64,000 nt of DNA, taken from the NCBI GenBank assembly GCA_039944535.1, contig JBDUYP010000022.1, positions 691,189 through 755,188 of the forward strand. Direction: 5' to 3'. Each line of letters begins with the position of its first letter. Position 1 is the stretch's first letter. The notes beneath the pieces were generated by a model. The model was not told the origin of the DNA. It worked only from the letters and a program-made list of their open reading frames with translations, and did no database searches. This DNA comes from JAMZMI01 sp039944535. GTDB lineage: Bacteria; Bacteroidota; Bacteroidia; Cytophagales; Cyclobacteriaceae. Below, piece by piece: positions 51,839 through 60,274 of this stretch. A program made the translations under genes and the position numbers.

Positions 51839-52397
51839 ACTCATCACTGTCTGGCATCTTAATTGAACACCTCTGGCCTTTTAGCAAGTGATAATCTTCA
51901 TCCATGATAAACTCTGTTTTGGCTTTATCGATGGCACGATTAGCTTCAGATTTCACCTGCTTGCGTTTGATGATCTCAGCAAATTTTTTGACCTCTCCAA
52001 TATTCTTCAACTTAAGGGGCGGTACCATCATCGGCTTGTCGTCATCGCCTTTGGCTACCATGGTGAAGTAGCAAGTGTTCGTATGCTTTACCGTATGGGT
52101 TTTCACATTTTCGGCCACCACCCGTATCCCCACAACCAACGACGAATTTCCTACATGATTGACTGTGGCAGTCAAAGACACCAGCTCCCCTACTTCCACA
52201 GGCTGCAAAAACTCCACCTGATCCACAGACACAGTCACACAATAGGTTCCCGCGTGCTTGCTTGCACATGCATAGGCCGCTTTATCCATAAGGGACAAAA
52301 GGATTCCCCCGTGGATTTTTCCACCAAAATTGGCATAAGATGGAATCATCAACTCTGTAAGGATGGTTTTCGAAAATTCAACTGATAAAGGTTCCAT
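51813..52397 (-). CDS. Acyl-CoA thioesterase (hot-dog fold)
   Basis: A 194-residue hot-dog thioesterase of the YciA/BACH type, with GGKIHGGILLSLMDKAAYA, VSVDQVEFLQPVEVGELV and TNTCYFTMVA blocks. It releases free acid from acyl-CoA. The C-terminal extension of about 60 residues (IIKRKQVKSEANRAIDKAK and on) is helical. It is convergent with the DUF3052 gene and overlaps it by 26 bases. Confidence 0.9.
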   Translation of the reverse strand: MEPLSVEFSKTILTELMIPSYANFGGKIHGGILLSLMDKAAYACASKHAGTYCVTVSVDQVEFLQPVEVGELVSLTATVNHVGNSSLVVGIRVVAENVKTHTVKHTNTCYFTMVAKGDDDKPMMVPPLKLKNIGEVKKFAEIIKRKQVKSEANRAIDKAKTEFIMDEDYHLLKGQRCSIKMPDSDEFNDLFPET

Positions 52398-52407
52398 GGC
52401 AATTGGT

Positions 52408-52845
52408 TTAGCCTACAAAATCCCCACTCTTGGTGCGGCACTTCTTGATTCTCCGGTTCAGAATAAGCTTCCAAAAAGGAGACCGTGTAAAAATCAATTT
52501 CAAATTGACCAAAAAATTGTTTTCAAATCGTTCGTCAGGATTCATAGCTCCGGGCAAACCCTCCGGCATAAACACATACTCAAAACCCATTTTTCGAGTC
52601 TCTTCTATAGCGCAAGGGTTTCCATACAATATACCATCCAAATCACTTTTGATAATGTAATCTATATTCTTGCGGTCCGGCTTGTTTCTGAGTCTATTGG
52701 CTTCTTTGCGAGGATCCAGATTCTCCGTTGGGATATAATCCCTAATATCCTTCTCTTTCTTCAACTGCGCTTGCACTTTGGTGCATCCGAAAAGGAGAAA
52801 AAAACCAAATAAAACATACAAAACCCGAAAACGCATAGATGGCAA
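52408..52845 (-). CDS. Small lipoprotein of unknown function
   Basis: A 145-residue predicted lipoprotein with the signal MRFRVLYVLFGFFLLFGC and the lipobox LFGC (start at Met1 or Met4). The mature part is basic, with DIRDYIPTENLDPRKEANRL and a C-terminal KCRTKSGDFVG. No family recognised. It lies 10 bases upstream of the thioesterase gene on the same strand. Confidence 0.7.
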   Translation of the reverse strand: MPSMRFRVLYVLFGFFLLFGCTKVQAQLKKEKDIRDYIPTENLDPRKEANRLRNKPDRKNIDYIIKSDLDGILYGNPCAIEETRKMGFEYVFMPEGLPGAMNPDERFENNFLVNLKLIFTRSPFWKLILNRRIKKCRTKSGDFVG

Positions 52846-52963
52846 TTCTTCGCCTAAGATAACTTATCTTACAAGATGTCCATGATACATGGATACAAAT
52901 TTATGCCCTGAGGTCATTCTAAGACAGATTCAAAAGGGAGTTCCAAATTAGATTTTGTATAAA

Positions 52964-52971
52964 TACCTTTG
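52964..52971 (+). promoter_or_regulatory. -7 promoter box for the heptose operon
   Basis: TACCTTTG matches TAnnTTTG. Transcription would begin near 52978, about 20 bases before the TTG start of the methyltransferase gene. The same eight bases precede the glutaminase gene. Confidence 0.5.
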
Positions 52972-52998
52972 CGAGCCAAAAATAGCCTTTAGCAAGCC

Positions 52999-53760
52999 TT
53001 GAAAAACATCATCAGTTTCCTTCTTAGAAATGTGCCACGCAAATACCTGCAACTGGTAAGCCATTACGGCTTGGCTGTGGCTGCCTTGTTTTACAAAGGC
53101 AACAAAGTGCAGTGCCCGGTATGTAGCTCTAAATTCAGAGTATTCATGCCCTATGGTCGCGAATCCAGATCGAACGCTCTATGCCCGAAATGTCTGTCAT
53201 TGGAAAGGCACAGGTTGATGTGGCTCTATATGGAAAGAGAAACGGGTTTTTTCAAGGACAAAGGAAAATTACTTCACATCGCTCCAGAGCATTGTTTTAT
53301 AGACAGGTTCGAGAAAATTGAAAACCTGGAATACATCACAGCGGATATTGAATCCCCTTTGGCCAAAGTAAAAATGGACGCCCATGACATCCCTTTCGGG
53401 GAAGCTGAATTTGACATGGTTTTCTGCAATCACGTACTGGAGCATGTCACTGACGACCGCAAGGTGATGAGCGAAATCTATCGCGTAATGAAGCCGGGTG
53501 GATGGGGCATTTTGCAAATCCCCCTATTTTTTCCGCTGGCCAAACATACCATTGAAGACCCAAGTATCACTGATCCTAAAAAGCGTGAAGAGCTTTTCGG
53601 GCAAGATGATCATGTAAGAAAATACGGATGGGATTATAAGAAAAGACTGGAAGAAGCAGGATTCACCGTAAGCGATGACTACACCAGCACCTTGTCTCGT
53701 GAGGAGCTGCACAAGTACGGCATCATGGAATCAGAGATACTTTATACCGTAAGAAAATAA
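52999..53760 (+). CDS. SAM-dependent methyltransferase with N-terminal zinc-ribbon-like motif
   Basis: A 253-residue class I methyltransferase starting at a TTG codon. Two Cys pairs at Cys39/Cys42 (CPVCSSKF) and Cys62/Cys65 (CPKCLSLERH) form a likely zinc ribbon. The Rossmann core follows with KLLHIAPEH, DAHDIPFGEAEFDMVFCNHV and LEHVTDDRKVMSEI. Proteins of this type are common in polysaccharide loci. It is 2 bases upstream of the heptose three-domain gene, so it probably modifies the same surface sugar chain. Confidence 0.88.
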   Translation: MKNIISFLLRNVPRKYLQLVSHYGLAVAALFYKGNKVQCPVCSSKFRVFMPYGRESRSNALCPKCLSLERHRLMWLYMERETGFFKDKGKLLHIAPEHCFIDRFEKIENLEYITADIESPLAKVKMDAHDIPFGEAEFDMVFCNHVLEHVTDDRKVMSEIYRVMKPGGWGILQIPLFFPLAKHTIEDPSITDPKKREELFGQDDHVRKYGWDYKKRLEEAGFTVSDDYTSTLSREELHKYGIMESEILYTVRK

Positions 53761-53762
53761 TC

Positions 53763-55640
53763 ATGCAGGCGGTAATATTAGCAGGAGGAAAAGGCACCCG
53801 ACTAAAACAACTGACCGCAGAAATACCCAAACCTATGGTCAAGGTTGGCGACAAGCCTATCATCGAACATCAGGTTTTGTTGCTTAAGTCTTACAAAGTC
53901 AAAAACATCCTGATCATCGTCAATCACCTCAAGCAACCTCTGATTGACCACCTGGGCAATGGTGAAAAATTTGGCGTGAAAATATCTTACTTCGAAGAAG
54001 AAAAACCTTTGGGAACTTCCGGAGCATTCCCCCTTTTCGCAGACAGACTTGAAGATACTTTTCTGGTGGTTTATGGAGATGTGATGTTTGATATGGACAT
54101 CAAACGACTCACAGACTTTCATGCTAAAAATAAAGCAGACGCTACTTTGGTGATTCACCCCAATGACCACCCACATGACAGTGATCTTGTAGAAACGGAT
54201 GCGAAAAGTCAAATCACAGCCTTTCATTCTAAGCCACACCAATCGGATTCATACAAAAAAAATCTGGTCAATGCCGGGGTGTACGTATTCAGCAAGTCTG
54301 TCATTGAGCACCTGCCAGGAGCAGTCAAAGGAGATTTTGGTAAAGACATATTTCCACAATGGATTCATTCACTGAAAGTGTATGGATACAATACACCAGA
54401 ATACCTCAAAGACATGGGTACTTTGGACCGATTAGCCAAGGTGACAGATGATTTGACTTCCGGGAAAATTGCACGAAGAAACTTGAAGCACAAGCAGAAG
54501 GCCATTTTCCTGGATCGTGATGGAGTGATCAACGAAGACCGGCATTTGATCCACAAACCCGAAGACTTGGTTCTTTACCCTTTTGCTGCTGAAGCTATCA
54601 AAAAAATCAACGGCTCTGACTACCTGAGCGTAGTGGCAACAAATCAGTCCGTGGTAGCCCGCAACCTCTGCACCATAGAGGAGCTGGAGTACATCCACAA
54701 AAAGCTTGATAGTGATTTGGGGACTAATGGCGCCAAACTCGATCAGCTTTACTACTGCCCCTACCATCCGGACAAAGGGTATCCTGAGGAAAACCCGCTC
54801 TACAAAAAAGAACATCCCTGGCGCAAACCTGCTCCCGGCATGCTGCTTCAGGGAGCAGAAGATTTCAACATAGACCTGAGTCAATCCTATATGATTGGCG
54901 ACAGAGAATCCGATATATTGGCTGGAAAAAGCGCCGGATGCAAAACCATAGCCGTTCGTACCGGACATGGATACAAGAAAGCAACAGCTGAGCCAGATTA
55001 CATTTTCAGAGACCTTAAAAGTGCTGTAGATTTTATTGTAGATGATCCTCTTCAAGAGTCATTCGACAAAATTTTGAGTTCACTGAATGAAAAATCCCCA
55101 GACCTACAGATCGTTATCATAGCCGGCAACTCGCAATCAGGTAAGTCCACCCTCGCCAGGAGGCTCTCTTTTGGCCTGACCGAAAAAGGAATGGACAACA
55201 GCATCTTGTCGTTAGATCATTTTCTACTACCAAAAAAGGAGCGAGAAGCAGCCAGCGGCGTATTCGAAAGGTTTCAGATTTCAAAAATCGCCACAAGCAT
55301 TCCTGAGATGGTTCGTGGCAAGGAAATTTCACTCGAGGGATACTCCAAAGACCCAGCCACAGAAAAGGATGCCTTCAGCTTCAAACTGTCAAATGAGAAG
55401 GTACTCATCATTGAGGGTATAGTGGGGCTGGCAAACGAAGAACTTAGAAAACTAGCCACTGTAAAAGTGTTTGTAGATCAAACATTTGAGGGCTACAAGG
55501 AAAGATTTTATCATCTTTACGATTGGAAAGGATTTACCAAAGAAGAAACGGACAGTTTGTTTGCAAATCGGGTCGTGGACGAGTTTCACCCAATCAAGGA
55601 AACCCGAAATTTTGCAGACCTGATCATAAATACTCCATGA
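53763..55640 (+). CDS. Three-domain protein: nucleotidyltransferase, GmhB-like HAD phosphatase and P-loop kinase
   Basis: A 625-residue fusion. Residues 1-235 are a sugar-1-phosphate nucleotidyltransferase (HddC-like; GGKGTRL 8-14, IPKPMVKVGDKPI, VYGDVMFDMD). Residues 245-425 are a HAD-IIIA phosphatase like GmhB (FLDRDGVIN with Asp251, TNQSVVAR, GDRESDILAGKSAGC); its zinc site is altered, with CPYHP kept but the usual CxCRKP replaced by HPWRKP. Residues 450-625 are a P-loop kinase of the uridine kinase/phosphoribulokinase type (AGNSQSGKST, Lys461; LDHFLLPKK). Together with HddA- and GmhA-like neighbours this fits GDP-D-glycero-D-manno-heptose synthesis; the kinase domain has no obvious step in that route. 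Confidence 0.87.
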   Translation: MQAVILAGGKGTRLKQLTAEIPKPMVKVGDKPIIEHQVLLLKSYKVKNILIIVNHLKQPLIDHLGNGEKFGVKISYFEEEKPLGTSGAFPLFADRLEDTFLVVYGDVMFDMDIKRLTDFHAKNKADATLVIHPNDHPHDSDLVETDAKSQITAFHSKPHQSDSYKKNLVNAGVYVFSKSVIEHLPGAVKGDFGKDIFPQWIHSLKVYGYNTPEYLKDMGTLDRLAKVTDDLTSGKIARRNLKHKQKAIFLDRDGVINEDRHLIHKPEDLVLYPFAAEAIKKINGSDYLSVVATNQSVVARNLCTIEELEYIHKKLDSDLGTNGAKLDQLYYCPYHPDKGYPEENPLYKKEHPWRKPAPGMLLQGAEDFNIDLSQSYMIGDRESDILAGKSAGCKTIAVRTGHGYKKATAEPDYIFRDLKSAVDFIVDDPLQESFDKILSSLNEKSPDLQIVIIAGNSQSGKSTLARRLSFGLTEKGMDNSILSLDHFLLPKKEREAASGVFERFQISKIATSIPEMVRGKEISLEGYSKDPATEKDAFSFKLSNEKVLIIEGIVGLANEELRKLATVKVFVDQTFEGYKERFYHLYDWKGFTKEETDSLFANRVVDEFHPIKETRNFADLIINTP

Positions 55641-55644
55641 TCCC

Positions 55645-56637
55645 ATGATCATTACGAAAACACCTTTTAGAATAAGTTTTGTTGGTGGAGGTTCGGATTT
55701 ACCGGATTTCTATCGTGAGCACCCAGGCGCTGTGCTAAGCACCACCATCAACAAATACATGTACATCTCGTCGCATCAGTTTTTCGAAAACGACAAGATT
55801 CGCATGAAATACTCCAAAACGGAAACCGTCGGAAATGTAGAGGAAATCACTCACCCCATTTTCAAGGAGGTGCTGAAACAATTTGACATTCAGGGAGGCG
55901 TGGAGCTATCTTCGATAGCAGATGTGCCCGCAGGTACTGGCATGGGTTCCTCATCGTCATTCACGGTAGGTTTGCTCCACAATCTTTATGCTATCAAAGG
56001 TAAGCATGTATCAAAGGAGGTCTTAGCTCAGGAGGCTTGTGATATTGAAATAAACAGACTCAAAGAGCCTATTGGCAAACAAGATCAGTATGCAGCGGCC
56101 TATGGTGGACTTAATATCTTTCGGTTCAACTCAGACGAAACTGTAGGTGTAGAAAAACTTTACTTGAAAAACGAGATCAGCGCATCGCTCAACGAAAACC
56201 TGATCATGTTTTACACCGGCTCACAGCGCAAAGCCAATGAAATACTAACTGAGCAAAAAAGCAACACCAAAGCGGCTGATAAAAAAGCCACCTTGATCGA
56301 AATGACGCAGTTGGTTGATGAACTTAAAAACACACTCATAACAGAAAATTTATCTGACTTTGGTAAACTACTTCATCACAACTGGCTACTCAAAAAACAA
56401 CTTGCTTCCAAAATAAGCAACGGCACCATCAACGACGCATATGATCTGGCTTTGAAAAATGGCGCCCTTGGCGGTAAACTACTGGGTGCCGGTGGCGGTG
56501 GTTTCCTTCTGTTTTATTGTGAAAAAGAAAATCAACCTCAATTAATTGAGGCAATGATGCCACTGAGAAAGATTGACTTCAATTTAGAGCATGAGGGCTC
56601 AAAAGTTATTTACTTTGGGGACGAAACAACATTCTGA
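55645..56637 (+). CDS. hddA: GHMP kinase, probable D-glycero-D-manno-heptose 7-phosphate kinase
   Basis: A 330-residue GHMP-family sugar kinase with the N-terminal TPFRISFVGGGSDLPDFY, the ATP-binding motif PAGTGMGSSSS (95-105) and the C-terminal GALGGKLLGAGGGGF. This is the layout of HddA and similar sugar-phosphate kinases, which phosphorylate the anomeric position of heptose 7-phosphate. It lies 4 bases after the three-domain gene and overlaps the isomerase gene by one base (TGATG). Confidence 0.9.
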   Translation: MIITKTPFRISFVGGGSDLPDFYREHPGAVLSTTINKYMYISSHQFFENDKIRMKYSKTETVGNVEEITHPIFKEVLKQFDIQGGVELSSIADVPAGTGMGSSSSFTVGLLHNLYAIKGKHVSKEVLAQEACDIEINRLKEPIGKQDQYAAAYGGLNIFRFNSDETVGVEKLYLKNEISASLNENLIMFYTGSQRKANEILTEQKSNTKAADKKATLIEMTQLVDELKNTLITENLSDFGKLLHHNWLLKKQLASKISNGTINDAYDLALKNGALGGKLLGAGGGGFLLFYCEKENQPQLIEAMMPLRKIDFNLEHEGSKVIYFGDETTF

Positions 56638-57239
56638 TGCAGCATTATAAAACATACACCAATCAGGTGATCGAAACCCTGGGAAAGATTGATCACAACC
56701 AGCTCGATTCTGTGAAGGACGCCCTGATCAAAGCTAAAGATGAAGGCAAAAACATCTACATATTTGGCAATGGTGGTAGTGGTGGCACGGCATCCCATAT
56801 TGCTGGCGACTTTGTAAAAGGTGCCAGTTACAAGCAAGCCAATCGCTACAGATTTACCTGCCTCAATGACAACTTCTCGGCCATTGGAGCCATATCCAAC
56901 GACATTTCTTACGACCATATCTTCAGCGAACAACTCAAAAATTTCGCACGGGAAGGAGATTTGGTTATTGGGCTTTCAGGTAGTGGAAATTCTGAAAATG
57001 TGGTCAAAGGATTGGAAGAAGCGAATAAGAGAAAAGCGGTTACCGTAGCACTTTGCGGTTATACCGGCGGCCGAATCAAAGACATAGCAGACCTTGTTAT
57101 CCATATTCCGGTCAACGACATGGAAATCACCGAAGACCTACATTTGATGGTTTTTCACATGATGAAACAAACCATCATCAAAGAACAAAATGGCTCCTTA
57201 GATGACATGGGTGATAAGTATGTTGCCAGGATGAAGTAA
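56637..57239 (+). CDS. gmhA: SIS-domain isomerase, probable sedoheptulose 7-phosphate isomerase
   Basis: A 200-residue SIS-domain protein, the normal length of GmhA. The phosphosugar-binding segment is FGNGGSGGTASHIAGDF (43-59), followed by GISGSGNS-like GLSGSGNSENV and a final MVFHMMKQTI. GmhA makes D-glycero-D-manno-heptose 7-phosphate, the first step of the route completed by the two upstream genes. It is the last gene of the operon, ending 2 bases from a convergent glycosyltransferase gene. Confidence 0.92.
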   Translation: MQHYKTYTNQVIETLGKIDHNQLDSVKDALIKAKDEGKNIYIFGNGGSGGTASHIAGDFVKGASYKQANRYRFTCLNDNFSAIGAISNDISYDHIFSEQLKNFAREGDLVIGLSGSGNSENVVKGLEEANKRKAVTVALCGYTGGRIKDIADLVIHIPVNDMEITEDLHLMVFHMMKQTIIKEQNGSLDDMGDKYVARMK

Positions 57240-57240
57240 C

Positions 57241-58269
57241 CTACAAAGGACTCTCCGGCTCTCCTTCTTTCTTTTCGAAAATTCCGTTTGGGTTACCCAA
57301 AACCCAAACAGCATAACCATTGGCAAGAAACCCTCTGGCATAGGCGTAAAACTGAGTAACAGTCACCGGAACGCTCAAAAGCCCCACCTTAAATGATCGA
57401 CTCTCCAAAACTGCTCCTCTAAACAGTAGAATGAAATAAACCAGTATCGACAATGGCCAAATACGTGCCATTTCAAATGGCAAAAACAAAGAAAACACCC
57501 CCCCAAGCAAGTAAAGAGTGAAAGCCAAAGGAAACAAATGCGTGATTTTCAATTCACCTTCGTGAAGCCGTGAAAGCATAACTCTGGCCGCTCCGAACCG
57601 ATAAACCTGCTTGTAAAATTTAAGAATAGAGACTCTTCTTTTGTGATACACAAATGCCTCCGGTATCAATTCTGTTTTATGCCCTGCGGCAATAATCCGT
57701 GCACTCAGATCCATATCTTCACCCACAGGCAAAGCAGCATTGAACCCATCCAGATCGCGAAATACGCTCGCCTTCACGCCCATATTGAACCCTCGTGGCT
57801 TATATTTCCCAATATGGTTTTTCTTACCACGGATTCCACCAGTTGTCAGAACTGAGGTCATTGAAAAGCTAATGGCTTTCTGTACATCTGAGAATGACTT
57901 ATGGGCAGCATCAGGACCACCAAAAGCCATAAGTTGCTGTTCTTTGATGGCCTTCTCAACCTTCTCAAAATACCCTTCGGGCACAATCACATCAGAATCC
58001 ATAAAGATGAGATACTCTCCATAGGCCTGCTTGGCTCCCAGATTTCGAGAGTCACTTATCCCAAGTCCTTTGATATAAATTCTTTGAAATTTCAGCTTAG
58101 GATAATGCTCAGAGGCATACTTTTCTACGGACTTCAAATCCTCTGTAGGGCTCCCGTCCACAATGATCACCTCAAAGTCAGAGTGAGATTGCTTATCCAA
58201 ACTATCGAGCAGTTCAAGCACTTCATCTTCGCGCTTAAAAACAGGGACTATTACAGAAAAACTGGACAT
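57241..58269 (-). CDS. Family 2 glycosyltransferase
   Basis: A 342-residue GT-A glycosyltransferase. It begins FSVIVPVFKREDEVLELLDS, with the nucleotide-sugar DxD in FMDSDVIVPEG (about 92-94) and the later GEDMDLSARIIAAGHK acceptor motif. Two TM segments lie near the C-terminus (FPLAFTLYLLGGVFSLFLP and LSILVYFILLFRGAV). It is probably inserted in the inner membrane and builds a cell-surface glycan, in keeping with the neighbouring heptose genes. It starts at the base after the preceding gene's stop. Confidence 0.9.
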   Translation of the reverse strand: MSSFSVIVPVFKREDEVLELLDSLDKQSHSDFEVIIVDGSPTEDLKSVEKYASEHYPKLKFQRIYIKGLGISDSRNLGAKQAYGEYLIFMDSDVIVPEGYFEKVEKAIKEQQLMAFGGPDAAHKSFSDVQKAISFSMTSVLTTGGIRGKKNHIGKYKPRGFNMGVKASVFRDLDGFNAALPVGEDMDLSARIIAAGHKTELIPEAFVYHKRRVSILKFYKQVYRFGAARVMLSRLHEGELKITHLFPLAFTLYLLGGVFSLFLPFEMARIWPLSILVYFILLFRGAVLESRSFKVGLLSVPVTVTQFYAYARGFLANGYAVWVLGNPNGIFEKKEGEPESPL

Positions 58270-59235
58270 TTAACTTATCCTCTCAATTACCAGATAGTCG
58301 TTCTTTTTAGGATTGACCTGAATGATCATTTCGGCGATAAAGCCCGCCAGAAAAAGCTGAGTACCGATCACGACGGCTACAAGAGCAAGGAAAAATAGTG
58401 GTTGATCTACCACGTCCCTCACAGGTAAGTGGTAGTGTAAATTGTAGAGCTTAGTTCCTATGATCCAACCTGTCACCAGAATACCAAACACGAAAGACAA
58501 AGTCCCCAGCAAACCAAAAAAATGCATCGGATTCTTTCTGAATCGGGTAACAAAACTCACCGAAATCAAATCAAGAAAACCATTAACAAAGCGTTCCAGG
58601 CCGAATTTGGTATACCCATACTTACGAGCGCGGTGCTCTACTACCTTCTCTCCTATTTTACTAAAGCCATTCCACTTAGCTATCATCGGAATGTAGCGAT
58701 GCATCTCACCATAAACTTCAATATTCTTCACCACACTGTGGTGATAAGCCTTGAGCCCACAGTTGAAATCATGAAGCTTGATGCCTGAGACTATGCTGGT
58801 TACTTTATTGAAAAATTTGGAGGGAAGCGTCTTGCTGATTGGATCATGGCGCTTTTTCTTCCAACCCGACACAAGGTGATAGCCTTCCTTTCGGATCATA
58901 TCTACAAGTTCGGGTATTTCGTCAGGGCTATCCTGCAGGTCCGCATCCATGGTCATCACAACCTCCCCCTGGCATTGTTCAAAGCCCACATTTAGTGCGG
59001 CCGATTTTCCGTAATTCCTATTGAATTTGACCCCATGGGCCCTTTTATCTTTAGCATTGAGCTCTTCTATCACCGCCCACGAAGTATCAGTGCTTCCATC
59101 ATCGATAAACAAAACTTCTGTAGAGATGCCGTGCTCGTCAACTACCCGCACTATCCAATCAAACAACTCAGGAAGCGATTCTTCTTCGTTGAAAACCGGT
59201 ACAACAATGGAAAGGTCTGATTGGGATTTCGTCAC
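58270..59235 (-). CDS. Polyisoprenyl-phosphate glycosyltransferase-like (GtrB/DPM1-type) family 2 enzyme
   Basis: A 321-residue membrane glycosyltransferase. The GT-A core has SIVVPVFNEEESLPELFDW, FIDDGSTD, and the DxD in MTMDADLQD (Asp97-Asp99). Two C-terminal TM helices (about 232-253 and 277-303) match the GtrB/ArnC layout, in which sugar is loaded onto a lipid carrier at the inner membrane. It directly precedes the other glycosyltransferase gene, with no gap. Confidence 0.9.
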   Translation of the reverse strand: MTKSQSDLSIVVPVFNEEESLPELFDWIVRVVDEHGISTEVLFIDDGSTDTSWAVIEELNAKDKRAHGVKFNRNYGKSAALNVGFEQCQGEVVMTMDADLQDSPDEIPELVDMIRKEGYHLVSGWKKKRHDPISKTLPSKFFNKVTSIVSGIKLHDFNCGLKAYHHSVVKNIEVYGEMHRYIPMIAKWNGFSKIGEKVVEHRARKYGYTKFGLERFVNGFLDLISVSFVTRFRKNPMHFFGLLGTLSFVFGILVTGWIIGTKLYNLHYHLPVRDVVDQPLFFLALVAVVIGTQLFLAGFIAEMIIQVNPKKNDYLVIERIS

Positions 59236-59239
59236 TTAA

Positions 59240-59761
59240 TTAGCTGAATTCAGGGTTGTTTTTCTTGGTGATTGCAGAGATAATCAATGCCAAAATAAAT
59301 CCAAAAAGGGTACCAAAGAAGATTCCAAACAGCAACATAGCCGTAGGCCCAGAAAACATTTCTGCTATCTTCATGGCTTGATCAATTTCCGCATCGCTCA
59401 TCCCACGCTTCTCAAATTCCATAATTTGCTGCTCACGAATGACATCAAGAAATGCTGGGTTGATGAGCTGCACGTATGCAAAAGTGAACAGGCTGCTAAT
59501 ACCAGACCCTACCAGAGACAATAACGTACCAATACCAAGCCCTTGCTTATAGCTCATGTACCCATCTCCGTTCTTTTGAAACTCTTTATGGGCTAGATAT
59601 ATGATCACAGCTGTGAAAATCAAGCCGATATAGCCGAGTTTTTGATTGCCGGCCTGTCCGGCCAGATCAAGGCCAATAAAATATATAATTCCTACAAGAG
59701 CACTAATCACTCCATATTTAATCGAAACACCTTTTACGGTTACGTTTGGTTGATCTTCCAT
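59240..59761 (-). CDS. DUF4199 membrane protein (copy 1)
   Basis: A 173-residue membrane protein of the DUF4199 family, with about four TM segments (for example GVISALVGIIYFIGL, IGLIFTAVIIYLAHKEF and LLFGIFFGTLFGFILALI) and the conserved MSYKQGLGIGTLLSLVGS. The family is found widely in Bacteroidota and has no known role. It lies 2 bases downstream of a second DUF4199 gene. Confidence 0.85.
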   Translation of the reverse strand: MEDQPNVTVKGVSIKYGVISALVGIIYFIGLDLAGQAGNQKLGYIGLIFTAVIIYLAHKEFQKNGDGYMSYKQGLGIGTLLSLVGSGISSLFTFAYVQLINPAFLDVIREQQIMEFEKRGMSDAEIDQAMKIAEMFSGPTAMLLFGIFFGTLFGFILALIISAITKKNNPEFS

Positions 59762-59763
59762 GG

Positions 59764-60273
59764 TTATTTGGGTTGTTTTCTTAAAATTATCGATATCACG
59801 GGTGTAATAAAGAAACCAGCGATGATTTTTTTCAAACCCGAACTAATTAATAAATCCGTAGAAGTAGTCTCTTTGATTTTCTGTAATTGCTCCTGAAAAG
59901 CTTCCTCCCCCATTTCATCTATATAAAACTGCTTCTTATCCTGAATGAAGGCGTTAGCAGCGTCCTGATAGACTGTCACGGCCGTCTCATCAATAGCAAA
60001 ATAAACAGCCAGATAGGTAATAAAAAGAATCGTAGCAGCTAGGTATATATTAAACCCTATGGTCATTCCGTGCCAAAAATGAAAGATGTTATGCTCCTGC
60101 TGCGCTTTATACTCCTTATCAGCAAAAAGAATGAACAAGCCAAACATCATCAAATCGAAAATCAAGTGAACCAAATTAATCAACGGATCAATCCCCAGAT
60201 AAGCTGACAGGTGAAATATGACTACCAAAAACACGCTGCAAATCGCAGCATATTTGATTGAAATTTTGAGCAT
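59764..60273 (-). CDS. DUF4199 membrane protein (copy 2)
   Basis: A 169-residue, four-TM protein that resembles the preceding DUF4199 product in length and layout: YAAICSVFLVVIFHLSAYLG, HLIFDLMMFGLFILFADKEY and the central HGMTIGFNIYLAATILF. The two sequences are clearly diverged. They could form a heteromer. The gene follows the dihydroorotase-like gene by one base. Confidence 0.82.
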   Translation of the reverse strand: MLKISIKYAAICSVFLVVIFHLSAYLGIDPLINLVHLIFDLMMFGLFILFADKEYKAQQEHNIFHFWHGMTIGFNIYLAATILFITYLAVYFAIDETAVTVYQDAANAFIQDKKQFYIDEMGEEAFQEQLQKIKETTSTDLLISSGLKKIIAGFFITPVISIILRKQPK

Positions 60274-60274
60274 A

